This document shows, in pieces, positions 1-12,166 of a stretch of 64,000 bases of DNA; position 1 is the first letter of the stretch, and every line of letters starts with the position of its first letter. The stretch spans positions 62,001 through 126,000 of the forward strand of contig CAJXYP010000003.1 of NCBI GenBank assembly GCA_913063225.1. The letters are read 5' to 3'. Position numbers and translations under genes: made by a program. Under the pieces are notes generated by a model. It made no database searches, had not been told where the DNA came from, and saw only the letters and a program-made list of their open reading frames with translations. The stretch is from an uncultured Cellvibrionales bacterium. GTDB lineage: Bacteria > Pseudomonadota > Gammaproteobacteria > Pseudomonadales > GM7GCV1.

Positions 1-836
1 CCATCACCACCATATTCAAACTCAATCCAAGTAAACGGCACCTCGGCATAAACTTCTTCTAGTGCTACCCAGGAGTTACCCACCTCAACAACAAGGTGTC
101 CTCCTTCATTGAGATACTCAGCAGCCTGCATCAGCATAGGTCTTAGTATATCTAATCCGTCTCTACCCGCGGCTAGGCCAATAGCGGGCTCTTTGTGGTA
201 CTCGGCTGGCATCTCGTCTAAATCTGTTTGGTCTACATAGGGTGGATTGCTCAGGATAAGGTCAAAACTCAATCCCGCTAAGTTTGCAAAAATATCACTT
301 TCTATGAGCTGGCAGCGATCCTTAAGCTGGTGCCTCTGGATATTTTCTTCGGCTACTGCCAGCGCGTCTACTGAAAGGTCGGTTAGGATCGCCCTCGAAT
401 CAGGAAAAGCCAATGCACTGGCTATACCAATGCAACCAGAGCCTGTGCAGAGATCGAGAATATGGCCCGGATCCTGGCTAATCCAGGGTCGAAATTTCCT
501 AAAAATAAGCTCTGCAATAGGCGATCTTGGTACCAAAACACGCTCATCAACCTTAAAACGCAAACCGGCAAATTCGGCTTCACCAATAAGATAGGCCGCT
601 GGAACCCGGCTTTCTATTCGCTGCTCAATCAATTGTTCAAATGCCGCTTTGATTTCAGGCTCAATCAGCTCATTCAAAATAGATTCATCGGCACTCTCTA
701 ACCCTCGGCAATGTAGAAACAGCAAACACGCCTCATCCCAGGTGTTATCTGTCCCGTGACCGCAATAGACCTTGTTTGCTTCGAGCTTTTGAGCTGCCTC
801 TACAAGAGTTTGTTCGACAGTACCGATGTGCGACAT
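1..836 (-). CDS. prmB: 50S ribosomal protein L3 N5-glutamine methyltransferase (partial, C-terminus outside window)
   Basis: Read by translating the minus strand; the ORF track omits it because it runs off the window edge. About 278 codons are present, from ATG (MSHIGTVEQTLVEAAQK...). It has the N-terminal helical region typical of PrmB, then a class I SAM-methyltransferase fold with the SAM loop DLCTGSGCIGIA and the catalytic NPPYVD motif. The family methylates a glutamine of ribosomal protein L3 in the cytoplasm. PrmB and the release-factor methylase PrmC share NPPY; the N-terminal sequence and the YLIGEAEFAGLRF region fit PrmB better. It is divergent from folE across 184 bp in which I see no convincing promoter pair. 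The C-terminal end is not visible. Confidence 0.9.
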   Translation of the reverse strand, partial: MSHIGTVEQTLVEAAQKLEANKVYCGHGTDNTWDEACLLFLHCRGLESADESILNELIEPEIKAAFEQLIEQRIESRVPAAYLIGEAEFAGLRFKVDERVLVPRSPIAELIFRKFRPWISQDPGHILDLCTGSGCIGIASALAFPDSRAILTDLSVDALAVAEENIQRHQLKDRCQLIESDIFANLAGLSFDLILSNPPYVDQTDLDEMPAEYHKEPAIGLAAGRDGLDILRPMLMQAAEYLNEGGHLVVEVGNSWVALEEVYAEVPFTWIEFEYGGD

Positions 837-1020
837 ACAGAAATTCCAGAATCCTACTTAGTTAGTTGGTTAATACTTTGCGCATAATAAGATAATCAGG
901 CTAGAAACCGGCTCGATTGGCCGCAAGTATAGGCTAGATCAATAAGCGCTGTAGCAAGACTTCATTTCCAAGCTTTGAAGCAAATGGCTAAGATAGGGCT
1001 ATCAGAAATAGAGAATATCA

Positions 1021-1569
1021 ATGAAAGAACAATTTGAAGCCATTATTCGCAATATCGGCGAAGATTTAACCCGACCAGGACTAGTGGATACCCCGGAACG
1101 CGCTTCCAAGGCTATGAAATACATGACCCGCGGTTATGATCAGGATTTAGACACCGTAGTAAACGGTGCCATTTTCCCTTCGGACAATCGAAATATCGTA
1201 GTGGTCAAAGATATTGAGCTTTATTCTCTATGCGAGCACCACATGCTGCCCTTTATCGGCAAGTGCCACGTGGGCTATATACCCAACGGCAATGTTATTG
1301 GTCTTTCCAAGATTGCTCGAATAGTAGACATGTACGCCAGAAGGCTACAGATTCAAGAGACCCTAACGGCGGAAATTGCAGACTCCATTGCTAAGGTAAC
1401 TGGCACAAACTGCGTGGCTGTGGTGGTTGAGGCAAAACATCTGTGCATGATGATGCGCGGAGTAGAGAAACAAAATTCAGTAATGCTCACTTCAACCATG
1501 CTCGGGTCTTTTAGAAAAAACCAAGCCACTAGAGAAGAGTTTCTTAGCCTTATCAGGCATTTAAACTAG
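1021..1569 (+). CDS. folE: GTP cyclohydrolase I
   Basis: Converts GTP to 7,8-dihydroneopterin triphosphate, the first step of tetrahydrofolate synthesis, in the cytoplasm. The 182-residue protein has the type I signature: LCEHHMLPF (Cys71, His73/His74) and HLCMMMRG (Cys142) provide the zinc ligands, and the N-terminal [13 protein letters not shown] motif is present. The length matches the short bacterial form, which lacks the N-terminal extension of the E. coli enzyme. The ATG start is the only reasonable one, with a weak purine stretch (AGAGAATA) upstream. It converges on sixA with 17 bp between stops. Confident from the catalytic motifs. Confidence 0.96.
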   Translation: MKEQFEAIIRNIGEDLTRPGLVDTPERASKAMKYMTRGYDQDLDTVVNGAIFPSDNRNIVVVKDIELYSLCEHHMLPFIGKCHVGYIPNGNVIGLSKIARIVDMYARRLQIQETLTAEIADSIAKVTGTNCVAVVVEAKHLCMMMRGVEKQNSVMLTSTMLGSFRKNQATREEFLSLIRHLN

Positions 1570-1586
1570 ATAATTAATTTAGAAAA

Positions 1587-2039
1587 TTAACTCTGGACGA
1601 AGGATAGATTGCAGCATCCACGGGCCAGAAAATCCACTTCTAGGCAAACCAATTTACCAGTCTTTATGTGTAGATCTTCTCCACACAAAAAACTGACAAG
1701 ATCCTCAACAAAGGGATTATGAGTAACCAACAATGCGGTGCAAAGAGCTTCGCTTTCTAGATACTCCGGAAAACTCTCCGGATCTCCCCAAGGCGAGATG
1801 CCTTCCATTAATTTCGGCCGAAGCTGTGGCGCCAATATCTTCACTGCGATATCTGCTGTCTGCGCTGCCCGGGTTAACCCACTATGGAATATGGCTTCCA
1901 ATTCAGGCAGCTGAGCTTGAGCTTTGGTTAGGCTTTGTGTGACTTCATCACGCCCTGCCTGCGTCAACTCTCGCAGGTGATCTGGTAAACTGTGGACAGC
2001 TTCACCGTGACGAAGCAATAACAGGTGACTTAGGGCCAT
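1587..2039 (-). CDS. sixA: Phosphohistidine phosphatase SixA
   Basis: Histidine phosphatase of the phosphoglycerate-mutase-like branch. The 150-residue protein starts MALSHLLLLRHGEA, with the RHGE phospho-acceptor at residues 10-13, and carries the second catalytic His in LLVTHNPFVEDLVSFL. In E. coli, SixA removes phosphate from histidine-containing phosphotransfer (HPt) domains such as that of ArcB, and from the nitrogen PTS protein NPr. The size and lack of extra domains match SixA rather than Gpm. It is last in a minus-strand set gpsA-DUF4389-sixA (19 bp after the DUF4389 stop), an order also known in Pseudomonas. The actual substrate here is unknown. Confidence 0.88.
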   Translation of the reverse strand: MALSHLLLLRHGEAVHSLPDHLRELTQAGRDEVTQSLTKAQAQLPELEAIFHSGLTRAAQTADIAVKILAPQLRPKLMEGISPWGDPESFPEYLESEALCTALLVTHNPFVEDLVSFLCGEDLHIKTGKLVCLEVDFLARGCCNLSFVQS

Positions 2040-2058
2040 AAATCGAGCTTTGCTTGCC

Positions 2059-2379
2059 CTAGTCGACTAGATCGTCGCCGTCAATAAAGTCAGATGACTC
2101 GGGGTCTCGGCTATCATCGGGGAAATCCGACATAGGCCAAGGTGCCGTATCTGAAGCAAATGTCTGATAGTCCACAATCTGCACCAAATATGAGCCCAGC
2201 ATAATGCTGACTTGATCCAAATTGTCTGCTTTACGACCCGTAATAAGCACAAAGAGAAATTGTGCAGCTACGATAAGATTCACAACCCAAAGCAGGACAG
2301 CGCGGGCTAGGAAAAAAAGCATTATGAGCAGTAGACGTAGCCAAGTATCCAGATTTAAGAGCTTTTCCTTTAGATTCAT
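2059..2379 (-). CDS. DUF4389 family membrane protein
   Basis: A 106-residue protein with a long hydrophobic helical stretch at about residues 14-48 (LRLLLIMLFFLARAVLLWVV...) and a polar, Asp-rich C-terminal tail ending DGDDLVD. The core pattern, including VLITGR and LGSYLVQIVDY, fits DUF4389 proteins, which are inner-membrane associated and of unknown function. The start codon lies one base after the gpsA stop, so it is probably translated from the gpsA transcript. The family sits beside gpsA and sixA in other gammaproteobacteria, but no function follows from that. Confidence 0.8.
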   Translation of the reverse strand: MNLKEKLLNLDTWLRLLLIMLFFLARAVLLWVVNLIVAAQFLFVLITGRKADNLDQVSIMLGSYLVQIVDYQTFASDTAPWPMSDFPDDSRDPESSDFIDGDDLVD

Positions 2380-2380
2380 A

Positions 2381-3400
2381 TCAGTTCACCTTGTATTCAA
2401 CGTCTTCAGTTTGGTCACGATCCATAAGACTCGCTACCACTTCTTTGGTGGGCCGGTTTGCATGGAGAATTTCGTACAAACCATCGCATAACGGCATTGG
2501 TATATTCATTTGCGCTGCTCGTTCGTGCACAACAGCAACCGTATTTACGCCTTCAGCAGTCTGACCTAAGTCAGCCACTGCCTGTTCCAAATTCATACCC
2601 TGCCCCACACGTAAACCTATCTGGTAATTTCTACTTAGAGGCGAGGTACAGGTGGCAATAAGGTCGCCAACGCCACTCAAACCAAGGTATGAAGCCGCAT
2701 TGGCACCCTGAGCTGAGGCAAATCGGCTCATTTCGGCCAAGCTGCGCGTTATTAGCATGCTCATAGAGTTGGCGCCAAAACCTAGGCCAGAAGCGATTCC
2801 AGACAGTATTGCGTATATGTTCTTTAATGTACCTGCCAGTTCAACACCAGTACGGTCATCATTTGAATAGATTCGGAAGTAAGAATTACCCATTACCTCC
2901 TGCACAAGAGCACAGAGCTCAGCACTATGGCTGGCAATTACCGATCCGGTTAGCTGCCGCTCGGAAATTTCTTTGGCCAGATTTGGGCCGCTAAGTACGC
3001 CTATCTCATGACCCGGTATCTCTTCTTCCAGCACCTGGCTCATAAGCTTTGAGCTAACAGGCTCAATACCCTTGGTTCCACTAATGAGAAACGCTCCGGG
3101 CTTAATATGGGCTGAAACAACCTTAGCTACTTCACGCACTGCACAGCTGGGAACCGTAAACAGAAACACATCGCATTCTTGCGCAAGCATATGTAAACGA
3201 GAGTCGATGTGTAAGTTGTCTGGCAGCTGCAGATTAGGCAAATAGCGTGTATTTATTCCAGACGCGCGCGCTTCTGCGGCCTCGCTTTCGTCGCGCATCC
3301 ACATAGAACACTGGTAATCGTTTTCAGCGATGATGTTTGCCAATACGGTGCCAAAACTGCCGGCACCTAATACGGCATAACGGAGGGATTTAAGATCCAT
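2381..3400 (-). CDS. gpsA: Glycerol-3-phosphate dehydrogenase [NAD(P)+]
   Basis: Reduces dihydroxyacetone phosphate to sn-glycerol 3-phosphate, the backbone of phospholipids. The 339-residue protein opens with the Rossmann dinucleotide loop GAGSFGTVLA (about residues 12-21) and contains the conserved GTKGIE and SGPNLAKEI segments, the catalytic-lysine region AGTLKNIYAI and the GVGDLIATC motif. The length is typical of the bacterial enzyme. It begins the minus-strand group gpsA-DUF4389-sixA, 85 bp downstream of htpG and beyond a strong hairpin that probably ends htpG transcription. Confidence 0.97.
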   Translation of the reverse strand: MDLKSLRYAVLGAGSFGTVLANIIAENDYQCSMWMRDESEAAEARASGINTRYLPNLQLPDNLHIDSRLHMLAQECDVFLFTVPSCAVREVAKVVSAHIKPGAFLISGTKGIEPVSSKLMSQVLEEEIPGHEIGVLSGPNLAKEISERQLTGSVIASHSAELCALVQEVMGNSYFRIYSNDDRTGVELAGTLKNIYAILSGIASGLGFGANSMSMLITRSLAEMSRFASAQGANAASYLGLSGVGDLIATCTSPLSRNYQIGLRVGQGMNLEQAVADLGQTAEGVNTVAVVHERAAQMNIPMPLCDGLYEILHANRPTKEVVASLMDRDQTEDVEYKVN

Positions 3401-3436
3401 TGAATGATTATAGGCTATGCAATGGAAGAAATATTA

Positions 3437-3466
3437 GGATCGAGCACAATTAATTGTACTCGATCC
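3437..3466 (-). terminator. Candidate terminator hairpin downstream of htpG
   Basis: GGATCGAG and CTCGATCC form arms around a nearly palindromic ACAATTAATTGT core, with one C/A mismatch. It lies 20 bp past the htpG stop and before gpsA. On the minus strand the stem is followed by TAATATTTCTT, which is T-rich but not a clean run. It may attenuate rather than fully stop read-through into gpsA. Confidence 0.5.
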
Positions 3467-3485
3467 ATTACTTCTTCGAATCGCG

Positions 3486-5393
3486 CTAAAGCTCTAGTAA
3501 AAGCTTGTTGATTCGCTGCACATAGGCAGTTGGATCTGCCAACGTTTCACCGTTACCTAGCTTGGCCTGATCAAACAGTATTTGAGCCAGGTCTGCAAAA
3601 CGTTCCTCGTCAGCTTCTTTGTCCATCCGCTCCACAAGCGGATGCTCCATATTGATCTCGAGAATAGGTTTGCTTTCTGGAAGTTTCTGACCCGATGCTT
3701 CCATAATACGACGCATTTGCGCCCCCATATCAAAATCATTGAGTACCAAACATGAAGGTGAATCTACTAGTCTTTTGGAGGCACGAACCTGATCTACCTG
3801 CGTATCAAGCAGTGTTTTTACCCGCCCAATTAAAGGTGATTCAGTCTCTTCTTCTTTCGCTTCGTCAGAGGAGTCTTCCTTTTTCTCACCAAGGTCTTCC
3901 GCAAGATCACCCCGGGCGATATTCTGGAAGCTCTTTTCCTGATATTCCGTCAGATTAGACATCAGCCATTCGTCGATTCCATCGGACAGAAGCAATACCT
4001 CGGTTCCCGCTTTGCGAAATGACTCTAGCAGAGGACTTCGAGCCACTAGCTCAGGGCTATCACCAATCAGAAAATAGATTTTCTGTTGAGTTTCAGGCAT
4101 GCGCTCAACATAGTTCGCTAAGGATTGATCCTGAGCCGCTGATTCACCATGAGTGCTTGTGAATCTGAACAGATCAGCGAGTTTCTTCTGGTTCTCAGGG
4201 TCTTCGACCACACCTTCCTTTAATACCGGGCCAAACGCATCCCAGAATTTTAGGTACTTTTCGCTATCCTTTTTCGCAGTCTTGGCAAGCAAGTCAACAA
4301 TACGCTTACTAAGCGCGTTGCGAATTTTGGTTACCTGAGGAGAATCCTGAAGTAATTCGCGAGAAACATTCAAAGGGAGATCATTGGTATCCAGCACGCC
4401 TTTCACAAAACGCAGGTACATCGGCAAGAACTGCTCGGCATCATCCAGGATAAAAGTACGTTTAACGTAGAGTTTTAGGCCTCGTGCGCCTTCACGTCGC
4501 CACAGATCGGCAGGCGCGACACTAGGGACAAATAGCAGGCTTGTGTAATCCAGCTTGCCTTCGAGTTTGTTGTGACTCCAAAGCAAAGGCTCTTGGAAAT
4601 CGTGGGTGAGCTGGCGATAAAATTCTTGGTATTCATCATCGGAAACTTCGGTACGTGATCTTGCCCAAAGAGCAACCGCTGCATTGATAACCGAATACTC
4701 AGGTAGTTCTGGCGCTTCTTCACCCTCGGCCGCCGGAGCCGGTGGTGGAGACTTCATTTCTACGGGGATAGCAATATGGTCAGAGTACTTGCGAATAATC
4801 GTTTTTAGATTCCATTCATCCAAGAACTCTTTCATACCCTTTTTAAGCTTGAGCACTACGGTGGTTCCGCGCTCGGGAATATCAGCTGCTTCGATTTCAT
4901 ACACGGCTTCTCCGGTACAGCTCCAGTGCACACCTTCAGAAGCGTCTGCTCCAGCACGACGTGTATATACGTCCACTTGGTCGGCAACTATGAAGGCTGA
5001 GTAAAAACCTACACCGAATTGGCCTATTAGAGCGGAATCTTTCTTCTCGTCACCGCTGAGCTGATCTACAAACTTTGCAGTTCCCGAGCTGGCAATAGTT
5101 CCGATGTTGTCTATAACTTCCTGCCGACTCATTCCAATGCCGTTGTCGGAAATAGTGATAGTTTTCTTTTTCTCGTCCAGATCTATTCGCACTCGAGCGT
5201 TCGGAGAGTCCTCCAGTAGGTCCGCATTGTTCAGCGCCTCAAAACGTAACTTATCGCAGGCATCTGATGCGTTGGAGATCAGCTCCCGTAAAAATATTTC
5301 CCGATTGCTGTACAAGGAGTGGGTCATCAAATGCAAAAGCTGCTTAGCTTCTGTTTGAAATTCGCGTGTTTCAGAACTTTTCACTTCAGACAT
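3486..5393 (-). CDS. htpG: Hsp90-family molecular chaperone HtpG
   Basis: ATP-dependent cytosolic chaperone. I place the start at the ATG of MSEVKSSETREF (635 residues) rather than the upstream TTG of the ORF track, because this matches the family N-terminus and has AAGAGA just upstream. The N-terminal GHKL ATPase carries SNASDACDKLRFEAL, ISDNGIGM and IGQFGVGFYSAF. The middle domain (WNLKTIIRKYSDHIAIPVEM) and the C-terminal dimerisation domain follow. An acidic stretch (EDLGEKKEDSSDEAKEEE) links the latter two. A sigma-32-type promoter lies upstream and a hairpin downstream, so it is probably a single heat-inducible transcription unit. Confidence 0.97.
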   Translation of the reverse strand: MSEVKSSETREFQTEAKQLLHLMTHSLYSNREIFLRELISNASDACDKLRFEALNNADLLEDSPNARVRIDLDEKKKTITISDNGIGMSRQEVIDNIGTIASSGTAKFVDQLSGDEKKDSALIGQFGVGFYSAFIVADQVDVYTRRAGADASEGVHWSCTGEAVYEIEAADIPERGTTVVLKLKKGMKEFLDEWNLKTIIRKYSDHIAIPVEMKSPPPAPAAEGEEAPELPEYSVINAAVALWARSRTEVSDDEYQEFYRQLTHDFQEPLLWSHNKLEGKLDYTSLLFVPSVAPADLWRREGARGLKLYVKRTFILDDAEQFLPMYLRFVKGVLDTNDLPLNVSRELLQDSPQVTKIRNALSKRIVDLLAKTAKKDSEKYLKFWDAFGPVLKEGVVEDPENQKKLADLFRFTSTHGESAAQDQSLANYVERMPETQQKIYFLIGDSPELVARSPLLESFRKAGTEVLLLSDGIDEWLMSNLTEYQEKSFQNIARGDLAEDLGEKKEDSSDEAKEEETESPLIGRVKTLLDTQVDQVRASKRLVDSPSCLVLNDFDMGAQMRRIMEASGQKLPESKPILEINMEHPLVERMDKEADEERFADLAQILFDQAKLGNGETLADPTAYVQRINKLLLEL

Positions 5394-5433
5394 ATATCTC
5401 TTAACTCTCAAAAGGATTTTGTTATTGGCTCAG

Positions 5434-5461
5434 AGATGGGTCTGGGTAATGATTTTTCAAG
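5434..5461 (-). promoter_or_regulatory. Sigma-32 (heat-shock) promoter of htpG
   Basis: On the minus strand CTTGAAA (5461-5455) is followed after 13 nt by ACCCATCT (5441-5434). The sigma-32 consensus is CTTGAAA, N13-14, CCCCATNT, so only one position differs. The start of transcription would fall about 35 nt before the htpG ATG. This matches the known heat control of htpG in proteobacteria. Confidence 0.75.
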
Positions 5462-5558
5462 TCTAGGGCGCTGAATTGGAGCAAACAAAGCTATTCATAG
5501 CTAGTTGTCGAGAGACAGACCGATCGCACCCACTTACTCGACCCTACTATCCCGTCTA

Positions 5559-5972
5559 TTAGTCGGCGGGCGCAAGTCGATAAAGCTCTCGCACATTGTG
5601 TTCGTAGCGAAAGCCAAGTCGTTGGTGCTCGATAGATCGCACGTACAAGGCCCTGTCATCAAAGGGGCTAGGATTTGCCTGAATAAGAATGGTATCGCCA
5701 CGGTGAAGCGTATCTTCTGTAAAACCGAGCGCAGCAAGCTCCCAACGATTATCCATTTCTAGGGTCCAGATATCTGAAGAATCTGGCGCGCTACTTAGGG
5801 TAGCTGAGGCAAAAGGATGTGGATTAATAAAGCGAAACTCCCGAATTACCAATTCCACGGACACTAGGCTCGATTCATCGTAAGTCTCAGAAACCCAGTG
5901 GTGACCAAAAGTAAGTTCGGCACAGAGCATAGTAATGGTATAAGCGATGTATCGAAACATTTTACGAGGCAA
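5559..5972 (-). CDS. DUF6152 family exported protein
   Basis: A 137-residue protein with a hydrophobic N-terminal segment (about residues 7-22, YIAYTITMLCAELTFG) that looks like a signal peptide, followed directly by the HHW motif at the expected mature N-terminus. The core resembles DUF6152: VIREFRFINPHPFA, then IWTLEMDN, a GDTILIQANPSPFDDRALYVRSI stretch and an aromatic C-terminus. These are small beta-rich periplasmic proteins of unknown role; the conserved N-terminal His pair suggests metal binding, which is inference. It stands alone between htpG and a divergent glycosyltransferase. Confidence 0.65.
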   Translation of the reverse strand: MPRKMFRYIAYTITMLCAELTFGHHWVSETYDESSLVSVELVIREFRFINPHPFASATLSSAPDSSDIWTLEMDNRWELAALGFTEDTLHRGDTILIQANPSPFDDRALYVRSIEHQRLGFRYEHNVRELYRLAPAD

Positions 5973-6244
5973 GCTCTTCGTGCCATTGGTTCAAACTAGA
6001 GCTAGATATTTTATATTAATCCCAGATGAGTAAAATCGATTTCAATGAAATATTCCTCATGTTTAATCCTGGCTTCCCTAGATACCCCGTTAGTTCCATG
6101 TCCTCAGCGTAAATTTGCGGCCGCATTCACAAACCAACACTGTCTCCAGATCAACAGCTCAGTTAAACTTCTCCCCACATACAAATGCCATGTGCATTTC
6201 ATGATCTTCCGCCTCCATTCACGCGCACTGGGAATTTAGCATTA

Positions 6245-7288
6245 GTGAACATTTTATTTGGTATCCAAGCCACAGGTAACGGGCATATCACCAGGGCGCG
6301 TGCTATGGCTCCCGCTTTGGAAAAACTGGGCGTTAAAGTTCAGTATCTTTTTTCCGGAAGAAAGCCGTCTGAGCTTTTTGATATGGAGGTGTTTGGAGAC
6401 TATATAACTAAGCCGGGGCTCACCTTCCACAGTAAAAAAGGCCGAGTTCAACTTGGCGACACCCTGTTGCGTAACAATATGTTCCGTCTAACTCAGCAGG
6501 TTAAATCTCTAGATGTCGATAAATACGATCTGGTTATTACCGACTTTGAACCTATCACCGCATGGGCCGGCAAGCTGACATTTAAAAGGGTTGTAGGCTT
6601 AGGCCACCAATACGCCTTTCAATACGATATACCCCATATTAAAGGCACCATCGTCGATCAATTCATAATGCAGAACTTTGCTCCCTGCGATGTTTCAGCG
6701 GGTTTACACTGGCATCACTTTAACTGCCCTCTCCTGCCACCAATTGCTCCCGTTAATGCAGATCATTACAAACCAGTATCTAGACGTATTTTGGTTTACC
6801 TACCCTTTGAATCGCGCACGGATATAACCAAACTATTACGTGGATTTTCTAACTATGAATTTATCTTGTATCACCCAAACAGTACGGACTACCGTAAAAA
6901 GAATCTAACCTGGCGCAAGCCTGGTAGAGATAATTTTCAGGCCGACCTACTAACCTGTGAAGGCGTTATATGTAATGCCGGCTTTGAACTGGCCAGCGAA
7001 GCCCTGCAGCTCGGCATTAAGCTTCTGGTCAAGCCTATGGATGGCCAGCCAGAGCAGCAATCGAACGCCCTTTCCTTAGGCCAACTGGGTTATGGTTCTA
7101 CCATGTCTAGGTTAGACCACGACACAACCGCATTTTGGCTAAACTCGCAAACCCATACTAAGATTAATTATCCTGATACGGCTAGCGTAGTAGCCAAATG
7201 GATAGCCGAAGGCGCTACGGAAGATATCGGAGATATTTCAAAAAAACTGTGGGCAACAATAGATTTACCCATAAAAAAACCCCGATAA
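6245..7288 (+). CDS. MJ1255/VC2487-type glycosyltransferase
   Basis: A 347-residue GT-B fold protein. I prefer the GTG start at 6245, giving MNILFGIQATGNGHITRARA, over the ATG at 6185, because the family begins directly at this first beta strand; a GGGAA purine stretch precedes it. GNGHITRA is the donor-site loop of MurG/UGT-like enzymes. Conserved blocks follow: DLVITDFEPITAWAGK, VVGLGHQYAF, ILVYLPFES and CNAGFELASEALQLGIKLLVKP. The C-terminal half resembles the nucleotide-sugar binding domain of GT28 enzymes. The acceptor and sugar are unknown; related genes are annotated only by family. Its last codons form one arm of the shared terminator with sucD. Confidence 0.75.
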   Translation: MNILFGIQATGNGHITRARAMAPALEKLGVKVQYLFSGRKPSELFDMEVFGDYITKPGLTFHSKKGRVQLGDTLLRNNMFRLTQQVKSLDVDKYDLVITDFEPITAWAGKLTFKRVVGLGHQYAFQYDIPHIKGTIVDQFIMQNFAPCDVSAGLHWHHFNCPLLPPIAPVNADHYKPVSRRILVYLPFESRTDITKLLRGFSNYEFILYHPNSTDYRKKNLTWRKPGRDNFQADLLTCEGVICNAGFELASEALQLGIKLLVKPMDGQPEQQSNALSLGQLGYGSTMSRLDHDTTAFWLNSQTHTKINYPDTASVVAKWIAEGATEDIGDISKKLWATIDLPIKKPR

Positions 7289-7312
7289 CCATATAAGGCA
7301 CCGGGGTTTTTC
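7274..7312. terminator. Bidirectional rho-independent terminator between glycosyltransferase and sucD
   Basis: AAAAACCCCG (7275-7284) pairs with CGGGGTTTTT (7302-7311) around a 17-nt loop. It has an A-run on one side and a T-run on the other, so it can terminate transcription from both converging genes. It overlaps the last codons of the plus-strand gene. Confidence 0.8.
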
Positions 7313-7338
7313 AAGCAAAAAGCTAAGCTAGCTAAAAA

Positions 7339-8211
7339 CTACCAACCAGTAGCTTCCTTCAAAGCTTCACCAATTTTTGCCAAGCTGCGAACCGTAGTAA
7401 CGCCAGCAGCTTCCAGTGCGGCAAACTTCTCATCAGCAGTGCCTTTACCGCCAGAGATAATTGCACCGGCATGTCCCATACGCTTGCCTTCAGGCGCAGT
7501 AACACCAGCAATATATGACACAACAGGTATATCGATATTATCTCTGATGTACTCGGCCGCTTCTTCTTCAGCAGTTCCGCCAATTTCACCGATCATAACG
7601 ATAGCTTCGGTTTGCGGATCATCTTTGAATAGCTTAAGAATATCGATGAAGTTTGATCCGGGAATGGGGTCACCACCGATACCAACACAGGTAGATTGAC
7701 CAAAACCATAATCAGTAACTTGCTTAACTGCTTCGTAAGTCAAAGTACCTGAACGCGAAATAATGCCAACCTTGCCAGGTAAGTGGATATGACCAGGCAT
7801 AATTCCGATTTTGCATTCGCCTGGAGTGATAACACCCGGGCAGTTTGGCCCAATAAGAATCACACCCAGTTCATCGCAACGAACTTTAGCTTCGAGCATA
7901 TCCAGTGTTGGAATGCCTTCGGTGATGCAGACAATCAGCTTGATGCCGGAGTTTGCAGCCTCAAGGATAGAGTCTTTACAGAATGGCGCTGGCACATAGA
8001 TAACTGTGGCATCAGCACCAGTAGCTTCTACCGCTTCGGTAACCGTGTTGAATACGGGAAGATCAAGATGAACCTGCCCACCTTTGCCTGGAGTAACACC
8101 ACCAACTAGGTTGGTGCCATAGGCAATTGCTTGCTCAGAGTGGAATGTTCCCTGCGACCCGGTAAAACCTTGGCAGATTAGCTTTGTATCTTTGTTAATT
8201 AAAATGCTCAT
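7339..8211 (-). CDS. sucD: Succinyl-CoA synthetase alpha subunit
   Basis: With SucC it converts succinyl-CoA, phosphate and ADP/GDP to succinate, CoA and ATP/GTP. The 290-residue protein has the CoA-binding Rossmann domain ([26 protein letters not shown]), the nucleotide/phosphate segment [13 protein letters not shown] and the active-site histidine in [18 protein letters not shown]. The length equals that of the E. coli subunit. It is the last gene of the sdh-suc-lpd cluster, 2 bp after sucC, and ends just before a bidirectional terminator. Confidence 0.98.
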   Translation of the reverse strand: MSILINKDTKLICQGFTGSQGTFHSEQAIAYGTNLVGGVTPGKGGQVHLDLPVFNTVTEAVEATGADATVIYVPAPFCKDSILEAANSGIKLIVCITEGIPTLDMLEAKVRCDELGVILIGPNCPGVITPGECKIGIMPGHIHLPGKVGIISRSGTLTYEAVKQVTDYGFGQSTCVGIGGDPIPGSNFIDILKLFKDDPQTEAIVMIGEIGGTAEEEAAEYIRDNIDIPVVSYIAGVTAPEGKRMGHAGAIISGGKGTADEKFAALEAAGVTTVRSLAKIGEALKEATGW

Positions 8212-8213
8212 TC

Positions 8214-9380
8214 TTAGTTCTGCTCCGCTGCAGCTGCTACTACCATGTCTGCCCCTTCGGCTAGCGAAGCGGGTGCCTGAATATTCAGGTTACTGTTTGC
8301 CAAAATTGCTGATCCCTCGGCTGCATTTGTACCTTCCAAACGCACTACCACAGGTATCGTTACGCCAACTTCTTCTACTGCGCCGATAATGCCCTCAGCA
8401 ATCATGTCGCAACGAACAATGCCACCAAAGATATTTACAAATACTGCTTTTACATTCTTATCGGAAAGGATGATTTTGAATGCTTCGGCAACGCGCTCTT
8501 TATTAGCACCGCCCCCAACATCCAAGAAGTTTGCTGGCGAACCGCCATGCAAGTTAACAATATCCATCGTGCCCATAGCCAGGCCAGCACCGTTAACCAT
8601 ACAGCCGATATTGCCATCCAAAGCGACGTAATTTAGGTCCCAGTTGGCTGCATGCGCTTCACGCGGATCTGTTTGACTTGGGTCATCCATTTCATGCAAC
8701 TGCTGTTGGCGGTAAATTGCATTTCCATCAATCACCAATTTCGCATCCAAACAATGAATATCGCCCGTATCAGTTATAACCAGAGGATTAACCTCGATAA
8801 GCGCAATATCTTTTTCTTGGAACATCTTGGCCAGGCCGAGAAATATCTGAGTGAATTGCTTTACTTGCTTGCCTTCTAATCCCAATTTAAAAGCCAGCTC
8901 ACGCCCCTGGTATGGCTGTGCGCCAACCAACGGATCGACTTCTGCTTTGAGGATCTTTTCCGGAGTTTCGTGGGCAACTTTTTCAATTTCCACGCCACCT
9001 TCGGTGGATGCCATGAAAACAACTCTTCGAGATGCACGATCAACGACCGCGCCCAGATAGAGTTCGTTCTCAATTTCAGTACATGGTTCCACAAGGATAC
9101 GACTTACGGGTTGTCCGTCTGCGTCCGTTTGGTAAGTTACTAAACGGTTACCAAGCCACTTAACTGCAAATGCCTCAACTTCTTCTGCAGTGTCTACTAG
9201 CTTTACGCCACCAGCTTTGCCTCGACCACCGGCATGAACCTGCGCTTTGACAACTGCTTTGCCGCCAATTTCTTTAAATGCAGCAACTGCTTCGTGGGCA
9301 TTTGCTGCCGCGTAACCCTTTGATACCGGGAGACCGTACTCAGCAAATAGCTGTTTGGCCTGATACTCGTGAAGATTCAT
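8214..9380 (-). CDS. sucC: Succinyl-CoA synthetase beta subunit
   Basis: ADP-forming subunit with an N-terminal ATP-grasp domain. The 388-residue protein starts [20 protein letters not shown] and has the nucleotide-binding [17 protein letters not shown] loop, the metal-site region [12 protein letters not shown] and the C-terminal ligase domain with [17 protein letters not shown]. The length is identical to the usual 388 residues. It is placed between lpd and sucD, as in Pseudomonas; E. coli has no lpd at this position. Confidence 0.98.
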   Translation of the reverse strand: MNLHEYQAKQLFAEYGLPVSKGYAAANAHEAVAAFKEIGGKAVVKAQVHAGGRGKAGGVKLVDTAEEVEAFAVKWLGNRLVTYQTDADGQPVSRILVEPCTEIENELYLGAVVDRASRRVVFMASTEGGVEIEKVAHETPEKILKAEVDPLVGAQPYQGRELAFKLGLEGKQVKQFTQIFLGLAKMFQEKDIALIEVNPLVITDTGDIHCLDAKLVIDGNAIYRQQQLHEMDDPSQTDPREAHAANWDLNYVALDGNIGCMVNGAGLAMGTMDIVNLHGGSPANFLDVGGGANKERVAEAFKIILSDKNVKAVFVNIFGGIVRCDMIAEGIIGAVEEVGVTIPVVVRLEGTNAAEGSAILANSNLNIQAPASLAEGADMVVAAAAEQN

Positions 9381-9422
9381 TATTTATCGCTCAATTATTG
9401 TGATTATAGGAAATTAATAAGA

Positions 9423-12138
<2,716 letters not shown>

Positions 12139-12166
12139 CTATCTAGTCCTTCTAGCCTTGCGTACG

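Noticed and set aside
247-701. Two plus-strand ORFs of 115 and 79 residues
   Set aside because: They are antisense to prmB, which is clearly coding on the minus strand through its SAM and NPPY motifs.
1574-1590. TTAATTT/AAATTAA stem between folE and sixA as a terminator
   Set aside because: The stem is only A/T base pairs and would be too weak; it covers the sixA stop. Left out as a feature.
6045-6239. 64-residue plus-strand ORF before the glycosyltransferase
   Set aside because: No recognisable domain, no good ribosome-binding site, and it occupies a probable divergent promoter region.
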